From: Camellia lanceoleosa
Taxonomy: Eukaryota > Streptophyta > Magnoliopsida > Ericales > Theaceae
Assembly (NCBI GenBank): GCA_025200525.1
Contig: JANUSC010000386.1
Location: 1-64,000 of the forward strand
Length of the DNA stretch: 64,000 nucleotides
Reading direction: 5' to 3'
Of the stretch, positions 55,610-64,000 are shown one piece after another. Position numbers and translations under genes: made by a program. Position 1 is the stretch's first letter. Each line of letters begins with the position of its first letter. Below the pieces are notes generated by a model. The model saw only the letters and a list, made by a program, of their open reading frames with translations. It made no database searches and was not told the DNA's origin.

Positions 55610-57041
55610 ATGTTGACATCTATCCTCCACTCAACCTTATCTTCTACAAAAAGGCCTCAGCTTCGTGGTTCTTCCCAATTCAACACTGATTCGTCCCAAA
55701 TGGAAGCGCTTCTTGCCCAAAATTTCACAACTTGGATTAACAACTTGGATGGCTCGGAAAAGCTGAATTTTCGGGGCTTCGGCATAAATGCACTATTCAC
55801 CTTGAGTCGTACCCCGCTGCACTTTCCGTTCCTCTATGCCATCGCAAGGTTTTGGAATCCAGTGACACATGTTTTTAGCTTTGGCGGGCAAGAGGTATAT
55901 CCTACCTTTGAAGATTTCCAAGCTTTAATGGAGTCCGAGCGCAACGAAGAGATCCTGCCCCAACTTTGTTTTGGCCATGCCCAAGCTTTAGGACAAATGT
56001 GTGGGCTCCCAATACCTGACGCTCGATCTTTGATTTGCGACGGAATGCTGGATATTCCGAGTTTAATTTGCCATTTTTTCGATGCTGGTGACCGCGGCGA
56101 CTGTCATTGGCAAGGTTTTCGGCAGCACGCACTTTGTTTGTGCATGCTATCTCATTTCTTACTTGCCTCAGGCTCTGGAGGATCTAGCATCCGATTGATC
56201 AAGGTTGCCCAAGGCTTGAAGGAGGGTAAGAGTTGCATCACCATGACTCTGGCTGAGATGCTGATGGGCTTGGATGCTTTCTTTCGTCGCGAAACGACCA
56301 AATTTGCGGGGAGTCCACTGCTACTACAGGTAAAGTTTCCCACCCAATCTCTCATGTGTGTTGCTCACATCACTTGGCCCTCAAGCTCTGTTTTCTCACA
56401 AAACCCTTTTCTCACTTTTTCTCTCATCGTACATCTCTCTATTCTTTGTTCTCTCATTTTTCATCCCTTCCCAGGTGTGGTTGATGGACAAGTTGCAGGT
56501 TGTGGACTCTTACCCAGCTTACTCAGCCCGTGGTTACTTCTTTAGGCAACGCCTAGTCAACGCCCTTGATGAGGGTTGGTGGTTTGACTGGATGTGTAAC
56601 TTGTCCACGGATCGCATTGCTTGGCAATGTCCTTAGCTTCATCTACCGGCGATGAGCTACAGCATGACTCGCCAACCTGGGATTCAGCTGATTGGCTTGA
56701 CTCACTGTGTCTTCTATTTTCCATTTCGGATCTGACGTCAATTCGGTCATGACCAGACTTGTCCACTAGAAGAGATAGAATATCCAGCTGCATTCCCGAT
56801 CCGAGGCACACAGCTTGCTCGGTATGCGACAGCATGGAGAACTAGAGAGCTCCTGGCCCCCGCTCCCACTTTAGTTGCACTTTGTCTGATGAGTGCTTGG
56901 ATTGGCTTAATGAAGAGGCACAGGTCGGGCCCAGCTTGGGATCAGAGGCTTCGACCAGCTCTAGGAGGGGGCGCAGGGGCACCTGACTTATCCATGCCCC
57001 GAATTTATTGCTTTATTAGTACTTTCAAGTTTTCCTTGTGA
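55610..57041 (+). pseudogene. Plant-mobile-domain antisense ORF of the Ogre-like element
   Basis: Encodes a plant mobile domain protein on the strand opposite gag-pol. Exon 1 (55610-56339) includes FRGFGINALFTLSRTPLHF, LYAIARFWNPVTHVFSFG, EVYPTFEDFQALM and GSSIRLIKVAQGLKEG. It ends GSPLLLQ with a GT donor; exon 2 starts at 56475 with VWLMDKLQVVDSYP. The frame then continues, with TAG at 56634-56636 and TGA at 56733-56735 inside it, through RQFGHDQTCPLEEIEYPAAF and RYATAWRTREL to TGA at 57039-57041. Both internal stops are one C-to-T change from CAG and CGA. The reading frame is otherwise intact. The role of such ORFs is unknown; PMD proteins are linked to silencing and genome stability in plants. 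Confidence 0.75.
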
Positions 57042-57678
57042 ACGTAATAAAAAGCAACTTCAATTTGTGTGTAAGAGCAGGAGAACTTTGTATTGAAATC
57101 AATGAAATTGAATGTTGTGGTATTGAAAATTTCCCGTTTTGGTCCAGAAATGGTCTTAGTTGTAAAAAGATTACTTTGAACAAAGTCAACTTTTATTAAA
57201 ACTTTTTAAAACTATTTTCGGTATGGATCAAAACTAGACACGCCTGAGATCTGTCACTAAGATGCACAACCCCGGACTCCTACAACTGGAAAGTTGCCCC
57301 TAGTCTGAATAGCACCCCGGCACTGCATAGCAACGGAAAGTTGCCCCTAGTCTGAAAAGCACTGCACCGGGGATCACAATGAATGCTGATAGACAAAGAT
57401 GATTGAGATGATCAAATGGACAAAGTTGATCGGGGGAGAGTTTATGGCTGAACTTCAGGATGAAGTTGCCTACGTATCCCAAAGATGGGAATCAAGCCTT
57501 ACGTAGTTCAAGCTTAGGTTCACTTGGGTATTTTCACTCTCCTTTTACGCTCTAACTTTTGCCAAGGCCGCCCTTTGCGGGTTTTCAACCTTGCGAGCTC
57601 AGTTTTTATAATTTCAAATTTTTTGTGCTCTGAGTTTTGCCTGGGTCGCCCGTTCGGGTTTTCGGCCTAGCGAGCCTC
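57042..57678. other. Spacer between the antisense ORF and integrase
   Basis: Non-coding. It contains a 47-base two-copy repeat (GGAAAGTTGCCCCTAGTCTG at 57288 and 57335) and two diverged copies of a TTTTGCC...GGTCGCCC...GGGTTTTC...GCGAGC phrase (57556-57602 and 57637-57677). Confidence 0.6.
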
Positions 57679-59223
57679 TCAAGGGTAATATTTCTTCAAC
57701 TTGTCCATGTTGATCGGTTGGGAGAACTCCAAGCCATCTAGGTCCATCAGAACCACAGCTCCACCTGACTAGATAGACTTAATGATGTAGGGACCAGTCC
57801 AATTGGGTCTGAACTTGCCCCTTGGGTCATGGATGGGCGCTCGGTTATCCTTGAGTACCAAATCTCCTTCTTTCAAATTCCTGGACTTAACCTTCTTGTT
57901 GAAAGCCTGGGCAATTCTGCGTTGATAACCTTGAACATGGTACAGTGCTTTCAGTCTTCTCTCATCAAAAAGCATGAGTTCCTCAAACCTACTTTACTGC
58001 CAATTTGCTTCGGCTATCTGACACTCGGCCAATACTCGCAAAGATGGAACCTCATTCTCAATAGGTAGAAGGGCCTCCATCCCATAGACTAATGAATACG
58101 GAGTTGCTCTAGTAGAAGTTCTGATTGAAGTCCGGTAGCCCCACAGAGCAAACGGCAACTTATCTGGCCAGTCCCGGTAGGTTTCCACCATCTTCTGTAG
58201 TATGTGCTTAATGTTCTTGTTGGCAGCCTCAACCGCTCCATTAGTTTGCGGCCGGTATGTGGATGACTTATGAAAAGCCATATTATATTTCTTCAACAAA
58301 TGAATCACCTCCTTCTTGAAGTGGGAACCATTGTCTGAAATAATCTCGTTTGGGACTCCGTAGCGGCAGATGATGTTGTTTCTGATAAACTTCGCGACAT
58401 GCGAAGCCTTCAACACCGCATAGGATTGGGCCTCGACCCACTTTGTAAAGTAATCTATCGCGACCAGGATGAACTCATGCCCATTCGACCCCTTTGGAGT
58501 AACAGCCCCGATCACGTCAATTCCCCAAACTGAAAATGGCCATGGTGAAGTCATGTTGTACAGCTTCGACGGCGGGATGTTCATGTGGTTTGCATGGATC
58601 TGACATTTGTGGCATCGCCGAACAAAGCCAATACAATCCTCCTCCATGGTGGACCAATAGTAACCCTGCCTGAGGATCTTCCGAGCCAACATTACTCCAT
58701 TCATATGTGCACCACATTCTCCCCCATGGATGGCCTCCATCAGGCGCTTCGACTCTTCAGCCTCTACACACAGCTTGTGCATCTCCAGATGACCTCTCTT
58801 ATACAGCTTACCCCTGCAGATGATGAACTGAACAACCATTCTTCTGATTGCCCTTTTATCTTTGGCATTTTCCCCCGGTGGATACATCTCTTTCTCCAAG
58901 AAGTTCCAAATGTCGTAATACCAGGGGTTGTCATCCTGAACCTCATCTATAGCGGCAATTGATTCATATACTGGCACGAACTTCTGGTCAATGATGACTG
59001 GGCACATCCGGACTCCAAACGGGATGTCTATCATGGAAGATAGAGTTGCTAGTGAATCTACAAACCTGTTGTTCTCTCTGGCTAGGTGAGCGAAGTTTAA
59101 CTTCTCAAACTGAGGAATTAACAAATCCAAGGTTTGGTGGTACATTATCATCTTTTCTTCTTTGACTTTCCAATCTCCTTTTGCTTGAGACACAATAAGG
59201 TTCGAATCCCCAATGACATCCAA
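57679..59223 (-). pseudogene. Integrase of the Ogre-like element (with end of second RNase H)
   Basis: The N-terminal piece is the tail of the archaeal-type RNase H (LDVIGDSNLIVSQAKGDWKV). Integrase follows: a zinc-binding region ending CHKCQIHANH, the core WGIDVIGAVTPKGSNGH (first Asp), EIISDNGSHFKKE (second Asp), and NGAVEAANKNIKHIL (Glu). The C-terminal segment (LKEGDLVLKDN ... FRPNWTGPYII) ends in LKKYYP and TGA at 57679-57681. In-frame stops: 57994-57996 (after AEANWQ) and 57769-57771. The catalytic Asp-Asp-Glu is present. Confidence 0.9.
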
Positions 59224-59925
59224 TCATTTTGCCCCTAGTTCCAGGGCTGCTTCTAGACTGGCAACGCATGCCTCATATTCTGCTTTGTTGTTCGAGACTT
59301 TGAACCGGAGTTTGAATGCTAGAGGGATACGGGAATTGTCAGGTGCTATCAACAAAACCCCTATCCCGTACCCGTACTGATTTGACGCTCTGTCAAAGTA
59401 TATCGTCCAAGTTTCATCATCATTGTGCAAAATGGCTTCATCTGGGAATAAGTACTCGACTGCTTCACCCCCTTCTACTGGATGGTCGGCTAAGAATTCC
59501 GCCACTGCTCTCCCCTTGACTGACTTTCGTGTCACATATTTCAGATCGAATTTGAAAAACAACAGCAACCAGCGAGCTAGCCTACCCGTAAGTGCCGGTT
59601 TCTCAAAAAGATATTTGATGGGATCCAGTCGTGAAACCAACATTACAGAGTGAGGTAACAGGTAGTGCCGCAGCTTCCTGGTTGCTCATACCAAAGCCAA
59701 ACAAGCCTTCTCTAGTGGAATGTAGTGGGTCTCGTAAACCAGCATCTTCTTGCTCAGATAGTAGATGGCCCTCTCTACTTTATCTTTTGATTCTTGTACG
59801 AGCATACAGCCCATTGTAGTCTCAGTCACTGAAAGGTACAATATCAATGATTTCCCCGGCTCCGACGGTGACAATACAAGTGGGTTTTGTAAGTATTTCT
59901 TGATCTGTTCAAAAGCAGCTTGGCA
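59224..59925 (-). pseudogene. RNase H and second RNase H of the Ogre-like element
   Basis: First RNase H: LSPSEPGKSLILYLSVTE and YYLSKKMLVYETHYIPLEKA. It retains the fold landmarks, though the usual first Asp region is altered. The archaeal-type RNase H starts WTIYFDRASNQYGYGIGVLL; the normal FDGASN has Arg for Gly. It continues NNKAEYEACVASLEAAL. Stops at 59686-59688 (after CLALV) and 59224-59226 (after LELGAK) are both TGA, matching a Trp and probably an Arg codon changed by one transition. Confidence 0.85.
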
Positions 59926-61434
59926 TCAGTCGTTCCATTGGAATTTCTTTCCTTTCTTCAGGAGGCCAAAAAGTGGTTCACAAGTCAAGGTTAATTTTGA
60001 GATAAACCGTCTTATGAATTGCACTTTACCCAGAAAATCTCGCACCTCCTTTTCAGTCATTGGTGGTGGCATTTCTAAGATGGCCTTGATTTTGGAAGGG
60101 TCGACTTCGATGCCCCTTTGTGTAATTAGAAACCCCAGCATTTTTCCCGCTATAACACCGAACGTACACTTTTGAGGATTCAGCCGTAACCGGAATTCTC
60201 TGATCTTTTGAAAGAACTTTTGCAAGGCGGTGTAGTGGCCCTCTCTATCTTTGGACTTGACAATCATGTCGTCCACATACACCTCAACCTCTTTGTGGAT
60301 CATGTCGTGCAATATTGTGGTCGCGGCCTGTTGATAAGTAGCTCCAGCATTCTTCAACCCAAACGGCATCACTCTGTAGCAGTATGTTGCCCACGGGGTG
60401 GTGAAGGTAGTCTTTTCCCGGTCTTCAGGTGCCATCACTATCTGATTGTAGCCTGAGAAACCATCCATAAATGAAAGCAAAGCATGTCCTGCGGTAAAAT
60501 CCACCAACTCATCAATATACGGCAAGGGGAAGTCATCCTTCAGACTTGCTCTGTTCAAATCCCTAAAATCCACGCACACCCGGATTCTACCATCTTTCTT
60601 CGGTACTGGAACAATGTTGGCCAACCAAGTCGGGTATTCGGATACCAGCAGGAAGCCTGCATCAATTTGCTTGGTGACCTCTTCCTTAATCTTGATGGCC
60701 CAGTCAGGGCGGATCCTTCTGAGTTTCTGTTTAACAAGTCGGGCCTCGGGGTCAAGAGGGATCCGGTGCTGTACAATCTCAGGATCGATTCCAGGCATGT
60801 CTTCGTAAGACCACGCGAAAATATCTTTGAAATCTTTTAATAAAGTGACTAAGCACTCGCGTTCCTCCGAAGAGAACGTAGACCCGATCTGGACCAGCCG
60901 CGGGGCCTTCTCAGTACCAATATTCACAGTAGTGATTTCATCAACTAAAGGTTTAACCAATCTTTCCTGCTCTTGATCAATTAATCGTTGCAAAACCGGA
61001 GGAATTTCTTCATCGTCGTTTTCGTCAAAATTTTGAAAGTCCTGATTTAAGCAATATATCAAAGGCACAGAAAAGAACTCGGAAACCGCATCCATATCAT
61101 TCTCATTAAGTACTTCCAAACCGTCCGATTCTTCTATTACAACGGACTCGAAAGAGAAAGAAAAAGACGACCTGGACAGGACTGTGGCATCCGGGTTATC
61201 ACCCTTAGGAATACCGGACTCAGACTCAGTTGAGCTGGAACCTAATTCCGACTCACAAGACTCAGTGGAATTAGATTCCGGCTCACTACCTGACCCGGTG
61301 CTGCTCGACAAAAATCCCTCTTCATACTGCCAAACGAGGGAGGGTGCGATGGATGCATCCAAAATATTTGATGGTAGGCCTGTAGCCGTTTCATTCCCGA
61401 TCATGGACACCTAGGGGTTATCCCCCAAGCACTT
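59926..61434 (-). pseudogene. Reverse transcriptase of the Ogre-like element
   Basis: After an acidic linker, the blocks are FAWSYEDMPGIDPEIVQHRI, NIVPVPKKDGRIRVCVDFRD, LSFMDGFSGYNQIVMAPED, YRVMPFGLKNAGATYQQAA and VYVDDMIVKSKDREG (catalytic Asp-Asp near 60272-60283, intact). The domain ends with the connection GIEVDPSKIKAILEMPPPMT. A stop at 59926-59928 interrupts it near its end (FQWND), and two TAGs (61435-61437 and 61411-61413) lie between protease and this domain in the same frame. The polymerase site itself is not damaged, unlike in the Tat element at 27.6 kb. Confidence 0.92.
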
Positions 61435-62907
61435 CTATTCGATCAGAGGATCTAAAAGTAGACATGCTAGTGCTAACCCCATTCCAATCTCAATGTCCTC
61501 AGACTCCAATTCCTTGCTCTGTTCAACCTCAACTGTCAGGTCTGTCTGTTCTCCGGCGACATCATGCCCAGATAATTGTAGGTCAAAGAAAATTTCGAAA
61601 CCTGGCACGCGCTTCTTCTCCGTGTTCAGCCATGGCTCCGGAAAGCCATAAAATGGAAAATTCTCCCCCTCCCAGACGAAGCGTTCGTTTAGGGTACCCC
61701 GGATGGGCCGGTGCATCAACTCAAAAGGTTTCCCCATTTGTTTTGCTCTGGCTCTTCCGACCATTTCCTTCCCCTTTCTTACCCAATTCTCTTTGGTAGG
61801 CAAATAACCCAAGCCAAAGGTATGGGGATTGTGCGGCACTTCGGCCAATGTTGCGACGCCCTTCCGGGCACTCTTTTCTAATCCCATCCCGGGGATGTAT
61901 TGGAGCTTATTCATGAGGTATACTGCCTGAGCACTGACATATATCCCTTCGTTAGTAGCCATGATGTTCTGTACAACCCGAGCCTCAGCCAGAGTAAAAC
62001 CTGATATGAACACATCCTCCATGCCGTGTTCAATCTCTAGAACAGGCGTTGATACCTCCGGTGGTGGATGAATCGATGAATTTCCAAAGACAATGGCTAC
62101 TCCCTTCCCATGGGGGTATTTCACCATTTGATGTAAGGTGGAGGACACCGCCTTTACCTGATGCAGCCACGGCCGCCCCAAAAGCAGGTTGAAGGTTGCA
62201 AGAACCTCTAAGGCATGGAAATCTATCTCATGCTGTCCCGGCCCCAGCTTAGTCTGAATTTTCACCGTTCCCATGACTTCTCTACTCGTGTTATCGTATG
62301 CCCGAATAACCTGGGCTGTTGGTACAAAATCCGCAGTTTTCAAACCGATCGCATATGCTGTTCTTGCCGGGCAGACGTTGATGGCGGATCCGGTATCAAC
62401 AAGAACCACCGGTATCCATTTATTCTTACACCCCACAGAGATGTAGAGTGGCTTGTTATGGTTTGCCCCCTCAGGTGGCAGTTCCTTGTCGGAAAAAGTC
62501 AGCGTCGGGGTTACCCCTCCCGGAAAGACTAATCCTACTAGCGGTTCTGGCGTGGTTTCTATCGAAAGCTTGGCCTTGTCCATGGCTAATAGGACGGCCT
62601 GTCTGTGCACTCGTGATGCCATAAGCAGTCCCCAGATGAAGATGTCTGCTTGTATCTTTTTCAACTGTTTGAGCACAGCCTCCTCTTCAAGTTGTTTCTC
62701 CTTCTGTTTCTCAGTCTCCCTGTCTTTCCCAAAAGCCTCTGGTTGATTTAGGTGCGGGGGTTTAAAGTACCGCCCGCTCCTTGTCATATGGTCGACTTCT
62801 CCAATATACCAGGTGTCGTCGGTTTGGTTGTTTCCCCAATCTTCGTCTGTGTGAGCAAGACATAAATCGTCGTCCTCCCACCACATTCCATCTACGGTGT
62901 GACACAC
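61435..62907 (-). pseudogene. Protease region of the Ogre-like element
   Basis: Retropepsin motif VVLVDTGSAINVCPARTAYA with its partner strand FNLLLGRPWLHQ. Upstream is the lineage linker HMTRSGRYFKPPHL. Downstream is a Gly-rich block IPGMGLEKSARKG...TFGLGYLP that resembles a G-patch and is common in Ogre-type proteins. A long linker then leads into the reverse transcriptase in the same frame, across TAG at 61435. This open stretch is 490 codons without a stop. The start at 62907 is simply the first ATG; the true join with gag is a frame change near here. Confidence 0.87.
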
Positions 62908-63155
62908 TGTCGGCTCTGCATCTGTGTTCTCATACTTGCAATACCTTCCATCCTTATGCTCGCGGCATCCTCTGTTTCTGTGCTCGTAGCGGTTTCAGTC
63001 CTCACATGAGCCTTAGCCTTCCTGATTCTCTCAGAATCTTCAAATCTTTCCTGTTCTTACTGTGTTAATACAGCTGGCTGCTCGATAATCCCTGTAGTCA
63101 AAATGCTCAAATCCTGAGCGAAATTCTTCGTACTAGCGCTCTCCGGCAATGTACT
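62908..63155 (-). other. gag-to-protease junction of the Ogre-like element
   Basis: The gag frame ends at TAA/TGA-type stop 63156-63158 and the protease frame begins by 62907 in a different register. The intervening 250 bases have no long open frame. A programmed frameshift, a spliced intron or a deletion could account for this; the sequence alone does not decide. Confidence 0.45.
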
Positions 63156-64000
63156 CTAACTTTCGGCCCTTCCGGCCTCAACTGATACCCTCGCCCCTGC
63201 CGGGCCCCATTCTGGTTGGAACTCTTCCACTACATCCGGTTGATCATCCAACCACCTAGTGGCCTCTGCCGATTCCTCATAATCAAACCAGTTGACTGTT
63301 GCGCCCACTGGGTCTTGGTCACTGTAAAACTGGAGATTGGCAAGGTCCTCTTCTACAGCCGTCAAATCATCCATCCTCTGTCCCAAGCTATCCTCTTTGA
63401 TCACACACAGCTCTGCTTCTGTCGGCAATTCCACATCTAGCCCATTCTGGCCTATTGACGAAACATAGTCTCTCAGACTATATACTTTCTCAACAGAACT
63501 CCCAGACTTCTCAAATTCTAGCTTAACAACCCTCTTTTCCTCTGAAATCTCCTCCCTTCTGTCCTTGACTGTCACCACCACTGGCTTAGGTTGGGTTATG
63601 GAGATCTCTATCATGCACAAGTTGGTGCAATCAGGAAGGAGTACCTCCGGCTTAGGTAGGTGAGAAGGAGTGATACAGATACTAGGATCGTAAGACGCGA
63701 CCCCAGTTTGGATGAAGTTGATTCTTTTAGGGGGTGGAGCTTGGTTATGTGTAGGAAGAGGGTTTGTCGTGACATTGGGTTTCTCGGGAGGCATAATCAC
63801 CCCGTTATCGATGAGATCTTGAATCTCATGACGTAATCGGTAGCACAGATCGGTGTCATGACCGTGCTGCTGGTGAAATACACAATATTTGGCTGGGTTG
63901 TGGGTAGGGGGAAGCTTTTCCGGTAATGGCCGCGGCTCTAGGGGCTTCAGGTGCCCTTTTCTGACTAAAACCCCCAGAGCTTTGGACAGGGGCATATACA
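63156..64000 (-). pseudogene. gag C-terminal part of the Ogre-like element (cut by the window edge)
   Basis: Contains the characteristic CVFHQQHGHDTDLCYRLRHE, a knuckle-like Cys-His-His-Cys block followed by IQDLIDNGVI, seen in gag of Ogre/Tat elements. Pro-rich linkers (PPEKPNVTTNPLPTHNQAPP) and an acidic tail follow. The rest of gag and the 5' LTR are beyond position 64000. Confidence 0.85.

Larger units (their letters stand above)
49540..64000 (-). mobile_element. Ogre-like Tat retrotransposon, 5' end outside the window
   Basis: Minus-strand order from the right edge: gag (partial), protease, reverse transcriptase, RNase H, second RNase H, integrase, a long 3' region with an antisense ORF, polypurine tract, and a 4.1-kb LTR. 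The very long LTR beginning TGTAGACACCCCATTTTTGA (minus strand), with a TCGCCACCTAAATATTTTTT block, is typical of Ogre-type elements. The pol region (57679-62907) keeps one frame broken only by stop codons. The 5' LTR and the target duplication cannot be checked. Confidence 0.88.

Overview
The window is plant nuclear DNA, most likely from a eudicot. It is AT-rich, has GT-AG introns and long microsatellites, and carries transposon lineages found only in plants: Tat/Ogre-type Ty3-gypsy elements, a CACTA element with CACTACAAG ends, and a Mutator-like element (MULE) that carries a Ulp1-type protease. I cannot name the species. I find no intact ordinary host gene. Almost everything recognisable is a transposable element, a decayed gene, or gene pieces carried by a transposon.

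Layout. 1-3.6 kb holds exon remnants of a leucine-rich-repeat receptor kinase of the RFK1/LRR-VIII type. 4.1-4.7 kb is a short CACTA derivative. 4.7-10.9 kb is AT-rich spacer with several small inverted-repeat elements (MITEs). 10929-19577 is a MULE with an 8-base target duplication; it carries a Ulp1-like protease gene (+) and a transposase gene (-) converging on each other. 20381-20941 is a hAT-type MITE. 21484-31405 is a complete Tat-type LTR retrotransposon on the minus strand, with about 630-bp LTRs, a GATAA target duplication, and an antisense ORF in its 3' region. 32265-35193 is a 2.9-kb solo LTR with an AAAAG target duplication. 35860-44591 is a non-autonomous CACTA element with a TAT duplication; it holds a 162-bp tandem array and two captured exons of an endosulfine-like gene. 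45733-45900 is a SINE. 46.1-49.4 kb is a decayed retroelement-like region with a plant-mobile-domain pseudogene. 49540 to the window end is an Ogre-like retrotransposon on the minus strand: a 4.1-kb 3' LTR, a 3' region with a 53-bp minisatellite and an antisense plant-mobile-domain ORF, then integrase, RNase H, reverse transcriptase, protease and part of gag. Its 5' end lies outside the window.

How the parts relate. Both large retrotransposons keep their pol region (gag-pol in the first) in one uninterrupted register and are broken only by scattered stop codons. Most of these stops are one C-to-T or G-to-A change from a plausible residue, which looks like decay by cytosine methylation. The MULE and the antisense ORF of the Tat element have frameshifts instead. 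The most unusual items are the CACTA element (captured PP2A-inhibitor exons plus a satellite-like array), the MULE protease/transposase pair with a dispersed palindrome, and a tRNA-like sequence inside the hAT MITE.
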